Shown piece after piece: positions 52,695 through 61,733 of a stretch of DNA of 64,000 nucleotides. The notes beneath the pieces are model-generated. The model searched no databases. It saw only the letters and a program-made list of their open reading frames with translations, and was not told where the DNA came from. How positions within the stretch are numbered: position 1 is the stretch's first letter; each line of letters opens with the position of its first letter. Both the position numbers and the translations under genes were made by a program. The DNA comes from Corallococcus macrosporus DSM 14697 (GTDB lineage Bacteria > Myxococcota > Myxococcia > Myxococcales > Myxococcaceae): positions 660,501-724,500 of the forward strand of contig NZ_CP022203.1 in the NCBI RefSeq assembly GCF_002305895.1. The letters run 5' to 3'.

Positions 52695-54467
52695 ATGAAA
52701 CACAGTCTCAACGGGCTGTTGCCCCTGGCCCTGCTTGGCTTCCTCCTGGCACCCGCCGCCCACGCGGACGTCGTGGACGACGTGTGGCGCGGCACGAACA
52801 TCCGGCTCAACGCCGCGCGCATCCGCGTGAAGGGCAACGACTACGCCACCGGCTACTGGCTGCTGCCCAAGGCGGCGAACACGCTGAACCTCAACGTGCC
52901 CGCGCGGCAGTTCGGGCTCAACTCGGACCTGGTGCTGCACATGCACGGCTCGCGCTCCGGGAACGTCATCACCTGGACCTTCGATGACCGCCTGCCCAGC
53001 CGCTACAACCTGGGGGACTCCACCTACGTGACGCGCGTGCGGGGGACGCTGAAGGCCTATGCCCGGCAGGTGCGTGGCGCGGATGACCCCTACTGCGAGA
53101 GCGCCGCCTGTCCCCACAACGTGGAGCTGACCCTGGCGCCGGGCTCCAGCGCGAAGGTGAGCGGCTACAAGACCATCGTCTTCGACTTCGACTTCACCGA
53201 GGACGTCCAGGTGAAGCAGTTCGTCGCCTACGGCGGCGTCCCGCGGCCCCGGCTGTCGTCGATGGTCGTCTCCGTGCCGAGCAGCCGCTGCCCGTCCTGG
53301 CGCGCGTCGGAGCTGTCGGGCACGGTGTACCTCGGCAGCCCCGCGCCCACCGGCGGCACCCTGGTGGACCTGATGAGCGTGGACGCGAGCGTGGGCGTGC
53401 TGAACGTGCGCGTCCCCGAGGGCCAGCGCAGCGCGCGCTTCACGCTCCGGCTGCCGCCGCACTGGAAGGGCCCCACCGTCATCTATGGCGCGTCCGGCGG
53501 CGTCCGCAAGAGCCTGAAGGTGGGCCTGCGCGACTGCCCCACGCTGGCCTACGACTTCACGAAGTGGTTCGTGCTCCCGATGATCTACGAGCCCCTGTAC
53601 CAGCTCAAGCAGTGCTCCGCAGTGGCCCGGCTGAAGGAGAAGGGGACGGACTTCCTCTTCACGCCCGACGCGGAGGTGTACCCGCTCAACGAGCTGCTGG
53701 GCGTGGAGCAGGCGTGGGTGGCGGGCGTCAACACGGTGGGGGACCTGTTCGGCACGGCGTACACGTCCAAGGGCCCGAGCGCGTTCCGGATGCGCGCGGA
53801 GGATTTGAAGGGCGGCGCGGAGCAGTGGCTGGAGGGCTGGGAGGCGGTGACGGCCAACTCCCACGGCACCTTGCTGGTGCGCGACCCGGACGAGCCGTGG
53901 AGCCTCTACCGCGTGGACGAGCTGGGCCCGGCGAAGCACCCGGGCCTGTCGGAGGTGGCTCCCGGCCGCGTCTTCTTCAACGCCCTGGGCCAGGTGGCGG
54001 CGACGCTCGACACGGAGCGGGGGCCGCGCGCCGCGCGCATCTACGGCAAGGACGTGAAGGTCCTGCTGGACGTCGAGTCCGACTTCACCGCGCTCAACGA
54101 CGTGGGCGACTTCGTGGGCACGGCCCGCGACGCGGACAAGCAGCTCAAGCCCTTCCTCTGGTCGGAGGAGCGGGAGCTCCGTTGGCTGCCGCTGCCCAAG
54201 GGCTACGTGTCCGGGCGCGCGGTGTCCATCAACGACGCCGGCTGGGTGCTGGCCAACGCCCTGTCCGAGGACGGCAAATACCAGACGGCCTACCTCGCGT
54301 CGCCGGATGGCAAGTCCGTCACGGTGCTGGACGACCTGCTCCCGGCGGAGCTGTCCAAGGCCGGCTACCGCGTCGTGGAGGCGGTGACGCTCTCCGACGA
54401 CTACGGGGCGCTGGTCCTGGCCGTGAGCGAGCTGGGCGAGCGCGTCCAACTGGTGCTGTGCCCATGA
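52695..54467 (+). CDS. Secreted protein with HAF-like repeats
   Basis: 590 residues. Signal peptide MKHSLNGLLPLALLGFLLAP ending AHA. The first half contains Ig-like strands ('GTVYLGSPAPTGGTLVDLM', 'SARFTLRLPPHWKGPTVIY') with two Cys pairs. The second half shows short repeats of the HAF kind, a motif with 'A-L-N-D-x-G-x-x-V-G': 'FTALNDVGDFVGTARD', 'AVSINDAGWVLANALS', 'FLWSEERELRWLPLPKGY'. HAF repeats form extracellular beta-propeller-like domains. Function unknown. Same direction and close spacing as its neighbours. Confidence 0.78.
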   Translation: MKHSLNGLLPLALLGFLLAPAAHADVVDDVWRGTNIRLNAARIRVKGNDYATGYWLLPKAANTLNLNVPARQFGLNSDLVLHMHGSRSGNVITWTFDDRLPSRYNLGDSTYVTRVRGTLKAYARQVRGADDPYCESAACPHNVELTLAPGSSAKVSGYKTIVFDFDFTEDVQVKQFVAYGGVPRPRLSSMVVSVPSSRCPSWRASELSGTVYLGSPAPTGGTLVDLMSVDASVGVLNVRVPEGQRSARFTLRLPPHWKGPTVIYGASGGVRKSLKVGLRDCPTLAYDFTKWFVLPMIYEPLYQLKQCSAVARLKEKGTDFLFTPDAEVYPLNELLGVEQAWVAGVNTVGDLFGTAYTSKGPSAFRMRAEDLKGGAEQWLEGWEAVTANSHGTLLVRDPDEPWSLYRVDELGPAKHPGLSEVAPGRVFFNALGQVAATLDTERGPRAARIYGKDVKVLLDVESDFTALNDVGDFVGTARDADKQLKPFLWSEERELRWLPLPKGYVSGRAVSINDAGWVLANALSEDGKYQTAYLASPDGKSVTVLDDLLPAELSKAGYRVVEAVTLSDDYGALVLAVSELGERVQLVLCP

Positions 54468-54514
54468 GCCGCGCGTCTGGACCGATTTCCTCTCTGAGAA
54501 CAAGGACTCTCCTC

Positions 54515-55237
54515 GTGAAACTGAACTCACCCATGCGGTGGTTGGTGATGGTGTTCCTGGCCTTCCTGGCGGGCTGTGGTGGCTGCCAGACGGGCTCCTC
54601 GACGTGTGACTCCAGCCGGCACGGCACCCAGGGCTGCGAGTGCCGAACGAGCTCCGCCAGCTGCAACGCCGGGCTCGCATGCAACAGCGGCAAGTGCGAG
54701 CCCTGCGGAGGCGAGGGCGCGGTGTGCTGCGTCAACGCCGCTGTCACCTCGTGCAATGGCTCGCTGATGTGTGTCATGGGCTCCAACGGCGAGCGCTGCC
54801 GCAACTGTGGCGACGTGGGCGAGGCGTGCTGCGTGTCCTCCGGCAACCAGGTCTGCAACCCGGGCGGCGTCTGCGTCAGCGGCAACTGCCAGTCCGTGGC
54901 CGCGCTCACCTGCGACGACACCGGCGCCCTGTACGCGGTGGGCATCCAGGACGCCAACCTGTGCGCCGTCCGCGTGGTGGAGGTGCGGGCGCGGTCCGCG
55001 GCGGACGCGCTGGACTGCGCGACCAGCAGCGGCATGCTGTCTCCCGGCGAGCGCGTCTTCGAAGTCCCGGGCACGCCCATCACCGACTACGAGATGTGCG
55101 TGGAGACGGAGGGCGAGGGCCGGCGCACCACCAGCGTGCGGGCCTTCGGCGACTTCGAGGCCATGCGATGCACGCGCTGGACGCGGTGCGGTGATGTGGG
55201 CTGCACCAGCGTGGCCTACGGCGCCTGCACGCCCTGA
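54515..55237 (+). CDS. Cys-rich lipoprotein
   Basis: 240 residues from GTG at 54515 (AAGGA nine bases upstream). ATG 54464 overlaps the previous stop and ATG 54533 is a shorter choice. The lipobox LAGC follows a hydrophobic stretch ('RWLVMVFLAFLAGCGGCQ'). The mature N-terminus holds about 20 Cys in short repeats such as 'GLACNSGKCEPCGGEGAVCC' and 'GERCRNCGDVGEACC', like the disulfide-knotted spacers of myxobacterial surface lipoproteins. A C-terminal ~110-residue domain has four more Cys. Ligand unknown. Confidence 0.78.
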   Translation: MKLNSPMRWLVMVFLAFLAGCGGCQTGSSTCDSSRHGTQGCECRTSSASCNAGLACNSGKCEPCGGEGAVCCVNAAVTSCNGSLMCVMGSNGERCRNCGDVGEACCVSSGNQVCNPGGVCVSGNCQSVAALTCDDTGALYAVGIQDANLCAVRVVEVRARSAADALDCATSSGMLSPGERVFEVPGTPITDYEMCVETEGEGRRTTSVRAFGDFEAMRCTRWTRCGDVGCTSVAYGACTP

Positions 55238-55437
55238 GCGGCCGGGGGACGGATGCGGGGTGGAGCGCGCGGAGGGGGACGCTCCGCCCCGTGTCCTGTC
55301 GCGAGCCTTCGTGCCCCCGCTCGCATGCCCGGCAGCCGGTCCGCCGTGACGCGGCGTGACGTGGGCCCTGGACAGTCCGTGTCGTTCGTGATTGTTGGAC
55401 GTCAAATCATATTCCCGCCGTCCAAGAAGGAAACGAC

Positions 55438-57087
55438 ATGCGCCGTGGCCTCGCCCTGCTCCTGATGTTGCTGCTGCCCCTGCCAGGGCTCGCGCTGAAT
55501 GGAGGGTTGGGCGAGCCCCCGGCGGACGTGGACCGGCGCACGCCCATGGCGACAGCGTCAGGCTTCCTGGACGCGGCGCACACGCGAGACGCGGCGCGCG
55601 CGCCCCACTACCTGTCGCTGTCACACCTGCCGCCGGAGAAGCAGGCGGAGGAGGGCCTGCGGCTGGCGCGGCGGCTCGTCTTCGTGCTGGACCGGATGCT
55701 GTGGCTGGACTTCTCGAAGATCAGCCAGAGCCCGGAGGGCGACCCGGCGGACCCCGTCTACGACTCGCTGGGACAGATTCCGCTGCCGCGCGGCTCGGTG
55801 GACATCCGCCTGCAGCGCGTGGAGAGCCCGGAGGGCCCCATCTGGGTGGTCAGCGAGGACACGGTGCGCGCCATCGACTCGCTCTTCACGGTGTACGGCT
55901 CGCCCGTGCTGGAGAAGCTGCCGCCGCTGCTCTTCGTGCGGCCGCTGTGGGTGCTGGAGCTGTGGCAGTGGCTGGGCCTGGGCGTGTTGCTGCTGGCCGC
56001 GTGGCTGGCGGGCCGGCTGGCGGAGGCGGTGGCGCTGCGCGTGGGCGCCCGCGCGACGGGCATCACGAACTCGGGCTGGGATGACCAGTTGGTGTCGGCG
56101 GGGCGGGGACCGCTGCGCCACCCCGTGGCGGCGGTGATGGTGGCGTCCGGTTCGCGGCTGCTGCTGTTGCCCCCGCCCGCGCAGCACCTGGTGGACCTGG
56201 GGGCGCGCTCGCTCGTCATCGCGTCGGTGGCGTGGTTCCTGATGCGCTTCGTGCGGCTGGCGGCGGGCTTCATGGAGCACCGCGTGGGCACGGAGGGCCA
56301 GGACGTGGCGCGCGTGCGTGGGCTGCGCACGCAGCTCGCCGTCATGCGCCGGGTCATCGAGTGCGCCGTGGTGCTGGTGGCGGGCTCGCTGCTGCTGCTC
56401 CAGTTCGAGGCGGTGCGCAACGTGGGCGTGTCGCTGCTGGCCTCCGCGGGCATCGCCGGCCTGGTGCTCGGCCTGGCCGCGCAGAAGTCCATCTCCACGC
56501 TGCTGGCGGGCATCCAGCTCTCCATCACCCAGCCGGTGCGCATCGGTGACACCGTCATCGTGGAGAACGAGTGGGGCTGGGTGGAGGAAATCACCCTCAC
56601 GTACATCGTCGTGAAGGTGTGGGATTTGCGCCGGCTGGTGGTGCCGATGAGCCACTTCCTGGACAAGCCCTTCCAGAACTGGAGCAAGGTGTCGCCGGAC
56701 ATCATGGGCACGGCGGAGATCTTCGCGGACTTCCGCACCGACGTGCCGGCGGTGCGCGCCGAGCTGCGGCGCATCTGCGAGACGGACGGCGCCGCGTACT
56801 GGGACGGCAAGGTCGCGGGGCTCCAGGTGACGGACTGCACCGAGCGGACCATGAAGCTGCGCGCGCTCGTGAGCGCGGCGGACTCCGGCAAGGCGTGGGA
56901 CCTGCGCTGCGTCGTGCGCGAGAAGCTCATCGAGTTCCTCCAGAAGCAGCCGCACGGGCTGCCGCTGCTGCGCGCCGAGGCGACCCACGCGGCCGCCCAG
57001 GACAGCGCCGCCGTCACGCTCGGCGTGGTGCCGCTGACCGGGCAGGCGGGCGCCAACGTCGTGGTGCCGACCAGGCGCCAGGACTGA
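55438..57087 (+). CDS. MscS-family mechanosensitive channel
   Basis: 549 residues with a signal peptide (MRRGLALLLMLLLPLPGLAL), an extra periplasmic domain (about 25-170), then five or so membrane helices. The MscS core is clear: pore helix 'GLVLGLAAQKSISTLLAGIQ', then 'IGDTVIVENEWGWVEEITL', 'VVPMSHFLDKPFQNWSK' of the beta-domain, and a C-terminal alpha/beta vestibule. It releases solutes on hypo-osmotic shock. The large N-terminal periplasmic part places it with the longer MscS-like proteins. The solute importer at 58 kb would act in the opposite osmotic direction. Confidence 0.93.
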   Translation: MRRGLALLLMLLLPLPGLALNGGLGEPPADVDRRTPMATASGFLDAAHTRDAARAPHYLSLSHLPPEKQAEEGLRLARRLVFVLDRMLWLDFSKISQSPEGDPADPVYDSLGQIPLPRGSVDIRLQRVESPEGPIWVVSEDTVRAIDSLFTVYGSPVLEKLPPLLFVRPLWVLELWQWLGLGVLLLAAWLAGRLAEAVALRVGARATGITNSGWDDQLVSAGRGPLRHPVAAVMVASGSRLLLLPPPAQHLVDLGARSLVIASVAWFLMRFVRLAAGFMEHRVGTEGQDVARVRGLRTQLAVMRRVIECAVVLVAGSLLLLQFEAVRNVGVSLLASAGIAGLVLGLAAQKSISTLLAGIQLSITQPVRIGDTVIVENEWGWVEEITLTYIVVKVWDLRRLVVPMSHFLDKPFQNWSKVSPDIMGTAEIFADFRTDVPAVRAELRRICETDGAAYWDGKVAGLQVTDCTERTMKLRALVSAADSGKAWDLRCVVREKLIEFLQKQPHGLPLLRAEATHAAAQDSAAVTLGVVPLTGQAGANVVVPTRRQD

Positions 57088-57194
57088 GCCTCGTCTCGTC
57101 GGGGCCCCGCGGGGAGGCCCCGCCGGGCAGGCCCCGTTTGCCGCGAGCGCCGCGCGGGGCCCACCTTCGGACATCGCTTCGTCGGGAGGTGGAC

Positions 57195-57860
57195 ATGGCT
57201 GGAAGGCTGGGCAGGGCGGGCGGCGCGACGCTCCTGGCGGCGCTGCTGGGCACGGGCGCCCTGGTGGGGCGGACGGCCCAGGCGGACCCCTCACAGGCCC
57301 GGCAGACGCGCGAGGTCCTTTCGGAGCGCGACCTGCTGCTGGGGCAGCTCGCCCTCTTCGACGCCCAGAACATCGCGGCGGGCAACCTGGCGCTGGAGAA
57401 GTCGGCCAACCCGCAGGTGCGGCAGTTCGCGCGGCGGCTGGTGGAGGACCACCGCCGGCACCTTCAAGGCTTGAAGGTGTGGGGCGGCTCTCCGTCCATG
57501 GCCCTGGTGGTGGCGGACCTCAACCAGCCCCGGAACACGCCAGGCATTGGTGGCTCGGGGAGCGCGGACGGGGGGACCGGGCAGACGCGGCCGATGCAGC
57601 GGGCGGATGCGCGCCTGGAGCGCTCGGTGGGCGAGGCCCAGCAGCACCTGGACGTGCTCCGCAAGGCGCAGGGGAAGGACTTCGACAAGGCCTTCTTGAA
57701 GCGTGTCGCGGAGGACCAGGAGCACGCCCTGGCGCTCGTGAAGGACAACGCGGCGACGTACAAGAATGACAGCGCCTTCGCGCTCATGCTCGACCGGACC
57801 GGCAACCTCGCGGACCGTCATCTGCAGCGAGCCCGGGGACTGGAAGAGTCCTTCGAGTGA
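57195..57860 (+). CDS. DUF4142 domain protein
   Basis: 221 residues from ATG at 57195 with a strong GGGAGGT. Signal peptide of about 30 residues ending AQA. The helical DUF4142 bundle has 'FDAQNIAAGNLALEKSANPQ', 'VRQFARRLVEDHRRHLQGL' and 'DFDKAFLKRVAEDQEHALAL', ferritin-like in spacing. It differs from a usual DUF4142 by a Gly-rich insert around 110-130. Such periplasmic proteins are often stress-induced. Metal ligands are not certain. Confidence 0.85.
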   Translation: MAGRLGRAGGATLLAALLGTGALVGRTAQADPSQARQTREVLSERDLLLGQLALFDAQNIAAGNLALEKSANPQVRQFARRLVEDHRRHLQGLKVWGGSPSMALVVADLNQPRNTPGIGGSGSADGGTGQTRPMQRADARLERSVGEAQQHLDVLRKAQGKDFDKAFLKRVAEDQEHALALVKDNAATYKNDSAFALMLDRTGNLADRHLQRARGLEESFE

Positions 57861-58006
57861 ACGTGGCGGCCATTCGGGGCGCCCGCTGGGTTGACGTGCC
57901 GCGGAGGCGGCGCGTAACTCCGCTCGCATGAGGACCACCGCGTGGCTGTCGTGGGTATACCTGGCTGCGTCCACCCTGCCTTGAGACGAGCGAAGGACCC
58001 CACCGC

Positions 58007-58762
58007 GTGTACGAGCTCCAGGATGTCTCCAAATGCTTCGGGGCCATGCAGGCCCTGCACCCGCTGAGCCTGCGTCTGTCCACGGGGCGCACCACGGTGT
58101 TGCTGGGCCCGAGTGGCTGCGGCAAGTCGACGCTGCTGCGGCTGCTCAACGGGCTGCTGCCGTGTGACACCGGGCGCGTCCTGTTTGATGGCAAGCCCCT
58201 GCCCACGGAGGGCGCGGCGCTGCGCTCGGTGCGCCACCGCGTGGGCTATGCGCTCCAGGGGGGCGGCCTCTTCCCGCACCTCACGGGGGAGGAGAACGTC
58301 ACCCTCATGGCGCGGCAGCTTCGCTGGTCCGCGGCGCGGACGCGTGAGCGGCTGGCGTCGCTGGTGGAGCTGACGCGCTTCCCCTCGGACGGGCTGGCGC
58401 GCTACCCCTCGCAGCTCTCTGGAGGCCAGCGTCAGCGGGTGGCGCTGATGCGCGCGTTGATGCTGGACCCGGACGTGTTGTTGCTGGACGAGCCTTTGGG
58501 CGCGTTGGACCCGCTGGTCCGGCACGAGCTGCAGGGCGACCTGCGCGACATCTTCGCCCGGCTGGGCAAGACGGTGGTGCTGGTGACGCATGACCTGGCG
58601 GAGGCGGGCTTCCTGGGAGACAGCATCCTCCTGATGCGGGAGGGGCGCGTGGTGCAGCAGGGGCGGCTCGCGGACCTGGAGGCGCGGCCGGTGGATGACT
58701 TCGTCACCCGCTTCATCCAGGCGCAGCGCCCCCTGCCGGGCGGCACGGGAGGCGAGGCGTGA
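58007..58762 (+). CDS. ABC importer ATPase for glycine betaine/choline-type solutes
   Basis: 251 residues from GTG at 58007. Walker A GPSGCGKST, signature 'LSGGQRQRVALMRAL', Walker B 'VLLLDEPLGALD', switch His in 'VTHDLAEA'. The Q-loop is 'YALQGGGLFPHLT'. Unlike OpuAA/ProV it ends without CBS domains, so the osmosensing CBS tail is missing. Its stop overlaps the start of the fused transporter gene (GTGA), giving a two-gene complete importer. Confidence 0.9.
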   Translation: MYELQDVSKCFGAMQALHPLSLRLSTGRTTVLLGPSGCGKSTLLRLLNGLLPCDTGRVLFDGKPLPTEGAALRSVRHRVGYALQGGGLFPHLTGEENVTLMARQLRWSAARTRERLASLVELTRFPSDGLARYPSQLSGGQRQRVALMRALMLDPDVLLLDEPLGALDPLVRHELQGDLRDIFARLGKTVVLVTHDLAEAGFLGDSILLMREGRVVQQGRLADLEARPVDDFVTRFIQAQRPLPGGTGGEA

Positions 58763-60273
58763 GGGCGGTGTGGCTGCTGGTGGTGCTGCTCGTGGGCGCG
58801 TGCGGAGGGGCTTCCACGTCCGGGGACGCCGCGCCCCAGGTGCGCGTGGGCTCCAAGAAGTTCACCGAGTCCGTCATCCTGGGCGAAGCGGTGACGCAGT
58901 TGGCGCGGAGCACGGGCGCGCGCGTCTCACACCGGCGCGAGCTGGGCGGCACGGCGGTGCTCTGGGAGGCGCTGCGCAGGGGCGAGCTCGATGCGTATCC
59001 GGAGTACACAGGCACGCTGCGTCAGGAGCTGCTGTCGGGCCGGCACCTGCCGGATGACGCGGCGCTGCGCGAGGCCCTGGCCGAGTCCGGGTTGCGGATG
59101 AGCGAGCCGCTGGGCTTCAACAACACCTACGCCCTGGGGATGAAGGAGGCGGAGGCTGAGCGACTGGGCATCCGCCGCATCTCCGATTTGCGCGCGCATC
59201 CCACGCTGCGCTTCGGCTTCAGCAACGAGTTCATGGACCGCGCGGACGGCTGGCCCGCGTTGCGAGACAGCTACCGGCTGCCGCAGCGGGACGTGCGCGG
59301 GCTGGACCATGACCTGGCGTACCGGGGCATGGACAGCGGGGCGCTGCAGCTCACGGACCTGTACTCCACGGACGCGGAGATTCAGGCCTACGGGCTGCGC
59401 GTGCTGGAGGACGACCTGCATCACTTCCCCGCGTATGACGCCGTGCTGCTGTATCGCGACGACCTGGAAGCCCGCGCGCCGGAGGCCCTGGCCGCGATGC
59501 TCCGGTTGGAGGGCCGCGTGTCCGAGGCGGACATGGTGAAGCTCAACGCGGAGGCCCGGCTGGAGCGCGTGCCGGAGGGGCGCGTGGCCGCGGGCTTCCT
59601 CTCCAGCGCGCTGGGCGTCACCACGGAGGTGCGTGGAGACGGGCTGGCCGCTCGGGTGTGGAAGCGGACGCGAGAGCACCTGTACCTGGTGGGCGTGTCG
59701 CTGCTGGCGGCCATCGCGCTCGCGGTGCCGCTGGGCGTGCTGGCGGCGCGGCGGCCTCGGCTGGGGCGCGGTGTGCTGGGGCTGACGGGGGTCATCCAGA
59801 CGGTGCCGTCGCTGGCGCTGCTGGTGGTGATGATTCCGCTGCTGGGGATTGGCTCACGCCCGGCCATCGCCGCGCTGTTCCTCTACAGCCTGCTGCCCAT
59901 CGTCCGGAACACGGCGGCGGGGCTGGCGGGAATCCCCCTTGAGGTCCGCGAGTCCGCGGAGGCGCTGGGCCTGCCCGCGTGGGCGCGGCTGTGGCGCATC
60001 GAGCTGCCCATGGCGGCGCCGTCCATCCTCGCGGGCATCCAGACGGCCGCGGTCATCAACGTGGGCACCGCGACGCTGGGCGCGCTGGTGGGCGCAGGGG
60101 GCTACGGCCAGCCGATCCTCACGGGCATCCGGTTGGATGACGCGCGGCTCATCTTGGAGGGGGCCATTCCGGCAGCGGCGCTGGCGTTGCTCGCCAGTGC
60201 GCTGTTCGACGGAGTGGAGCGTGTCGTGGTGCCGCGAGGCCTGCGGCTGGGCGCGGCGCCGCGCTCACGCTGA
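58759..60273 (+). CDS. Fused substrate-binding protein and permease (OpuC/ProWX-like), binding part first
   Basis: 504 residues from GTG at 58759. Lipoprotein-like signal (MRAVWLLVVLLVGACGG, lipobox GAC). The substrate-binding domain spans about 28-285 ('VGSKKFTESVILGEAV', 'LDAYPEYTGTLRQELL', 'GFNNTYALGM'), as in the OpuBC/OpuCC family. The permease follows at about 305-495 ('LYLVGVSLLAAIALAVPL', EAA motif region 'EVRESAEALGLPAWARLW'). Fusions known to me in Firmicutes usually put the permease first; here the order is reversed and the binding domain is also lipidated or signal-anchored. Imports a compatible solute, exact ligand unknown. Confidence 0.9.
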   Translation: MRAVWLLVVLLVGACGGASTSGDAAPQVRVGSKKFTESVILGEAVTQLARSTGARVSHRRELGGTAVLWEALRRGELDAYPEYTGTLRQELLSGRHLPDDAALREALAESGLRMSEPLGFNNTYALGMKEAEAERLGIRRISDLRAHPTLRFGFSNEFMDRADGWPALRDSYRLPQRDVRGLDHDLAYRGMDSGALQLTDLYSTDAEIQAYGLRVLEDDLHHFPAYDAVLLYRDDLEARAPEALAAMLRLEGRVSEADMVKLNAEARLERVPEGRVAAGFLSSALGVTTEVRGDGLAARVWKRTREHLYLVGVSLLAAIALAVPLGVLAARRPRLGRGVLGLTGVIQTVPSLALLVVMIPLLGIGSRPAIAALFLYSLLPIVRNTAAGLAGIPLEVRESAEALGLPAWARLWRIELPMAAPSILAGIQTAAVINVGTATLGALVGAGGYGQPILTGIRLDDARLILEGAIPAAALALLASALFDGVERVVVPRGLRLGAAPRSR

Positions 60274-60291
60274 GGCCTGGGCGCGGTTCCT

Positions 60292-61263
60292 TCAGACCGG
60301 CTCGGCGCTCGAAGCAGGCGAGGCCTCCGCCACGACCCGGGGCGCGTCCGCGGACAGACCCGCCGCGCACAGCACCACCACCGACATCCACACGAAGTCC
60401 GCCAGCAGCAGGTGCACGAGCTGCATCCACACCGGCGCCAGCAGCACCAGGTTGGTGACGCCCGCGCCGAGCTGCACCGCGTACAGCACGGTGATGGCGG
60501 ACGCCGCGCGCCGCACGTCCTCGGACGGCCGCAGCCGCGTCACCCACCGCGACGCCACCACCAGGAAGGCCCCCACGCTCACCGCCAGCAGCGGGTGGAG
60601 CACGCGCAGCTTGATGAGGATGTGCGCCGTCTCCGACACGTCCTGCCGCAGCCCCTCCGCCAGCGTCGTGGAAGGGAAGAGCGTGTCCCCCAGCGCCGCG
60701 ATGGCGCCGCTCACGCCCAGCACCAGCAGGCCCAGGAGGCTCAGGCCCATCAGCGCGCCCGGCACCCCCTGGCCCCGCAGGCGCAGGGGCGCGCGCCCCC
60801 GCGAGAACCAGATGACCAGCGTCTGCGCGCCCACCAGGAGGAACGTGTTCACCAGGTGCACGCCCATCCAGAGGGCCCGGCCCACCGAGGCGTTGTCCGC
60901 CACGTACTTGAGCAGGACGATGCCCGCGCCGACGAGCGCCTCCGTCACCATGAAGAACAGCGCCCAGGCCGCCGCGCTCCGCACCGGGTGGCCCTTGGCG
61001 TGCCCCCTCCGGGCCCACACGTAGAGCGCCAGCGCCAGAATCATCACCAGCCCGCTCGTCAGCCGGTGCGTGTACTCGATGAGCGTCTGGACGCTGGGGG
61101 CCCGGGGGATGACCTCGCCGTTGCACACCGGCCAGTGGTCTCCACAGCCGGCGCCGGAGCCCGTGGCGCGCACGAAGGCCCCCCACAGAATCACGACCAG
61201 CGTGAAGGCGAGCACCCCCAGGCTGAAGGCCTGGAACCGGCGGGACGAGGCAGCGTGGAGCAT
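60292..61263 (-). CDS. ctaA: Heme A synthase, CtaA/COX15
   Basis: 323 residues, eight membrane helices in two four-helix bundles. Diagnostic pieces are 'FVRATGSGAGCGDHWPVCNG' (Cys pair loop) and 'IEYTHRLTSG' with a heme-ligand His. Further conserved His occur in 'MGVHLVNTFLLVGA', 'RVLHPLLAVSV' and 'QLVHLLLADFVW'. It oxidises heme O to heme A for cytochrome oxidase in the inner membrane. The stop lies 18 bp from the converging transporter gene. No ctaB or other oxidase gene is in the window. Confidence 0.95.
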   Translation of the reverse strand: MLHAASSRRFQAFSLGVLAFTLVVILWGAFVRATGSGAGCGDHWPVCNGEVIPRAPSVQTLIEYTHRLTSGLVMILALALYVWARRGHAKGHPVRSAAAWALFFMVTEALVGAGIVLLKYVADNASVGRALWMGVHLVNTFLLVGAQTLVIWFSRGRAPLRLRGQGVPGALMGLSLLGLLVLGVSGAIAALGDTLFPSTTLAEGLRQDVSETAHILIKLRVLHPLLAVSVGAFLVVASRWVTRLRPSEDVRRAASAITVLYAVQLGAGVTNLVLLAPVWMQLVHLLLADFVWMSVVVLCAAGLSADAPRVVAEASPASSAEPV

Positions 61264-61733
61264 CGCGCTCCCCCTTAACGCACTTCCACCCTCGCCGCTG
61301 TCCTACATGCCCCCCGGCCACTCACCCCGGCCATCAGCGCGGCTGCTCGGCTGCCGGTCGGCGAGCCGGAGCGCATCCAGTGTATCCGGAATGGTTCACA
61401 TGGATGCCGGGCCGCGCCCATTGGATATGCCCGCCCCCTGGCTGGGCACGCGGATGATTTCCATTTGAGTCAATGGGCCTCCCGGGCACTGGCACGCCAG
61501 GTGCTTAACACCCGGGACAGTGCATCCGACGCCTCGGCGGGCGCCGGAGACACCCACCTTTCGCATGGAGGCCGCCTCGGTGGCCTCGGCACCCCGGGTT
61601 GGAGTTTCCCCCCTCTCCGACCCGCGGGTGTGTTCTTCCAGAGGCGTGGACGCACGCCCCTCTGGAGCAGGTTCCCACAGGGGTGTGGGGAAACAGGGCG
61701 GAGCGCATCGCGGGCTGGGGCACTCCTCTGACT
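61264..61733. other. 470-bp intergenic with a sigma-54-like promoter match
   Basis: Holds the ctaA upstream region and the end of the sigma-54 activator gene. On the plus strand TGGCACGCCAGGTGCT at 61490-61505 has GG and GC separated by exactly 10 bp, the -24/-12 spacing of sigma-54 promoters; the -12 box is GTGCT rather than TTGCT. No gene on the plus strand follows it. Short frames around 61465-61731 are not convincing genes. Confidence 0.35.

Noticed and set aside
57891-57919. TTGACG with 17-bp spacing to GTAACT as promoter for the solute importer
   Set aside because: The -35 is good but the -10 matches the consensus poorly; not strong enough to list.
61465-61731. 88-residue plus-strand frame after the sigma-54-like box
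   Set aside because: Starts before the predicted transcript start and has no ribosome site or family similarity.
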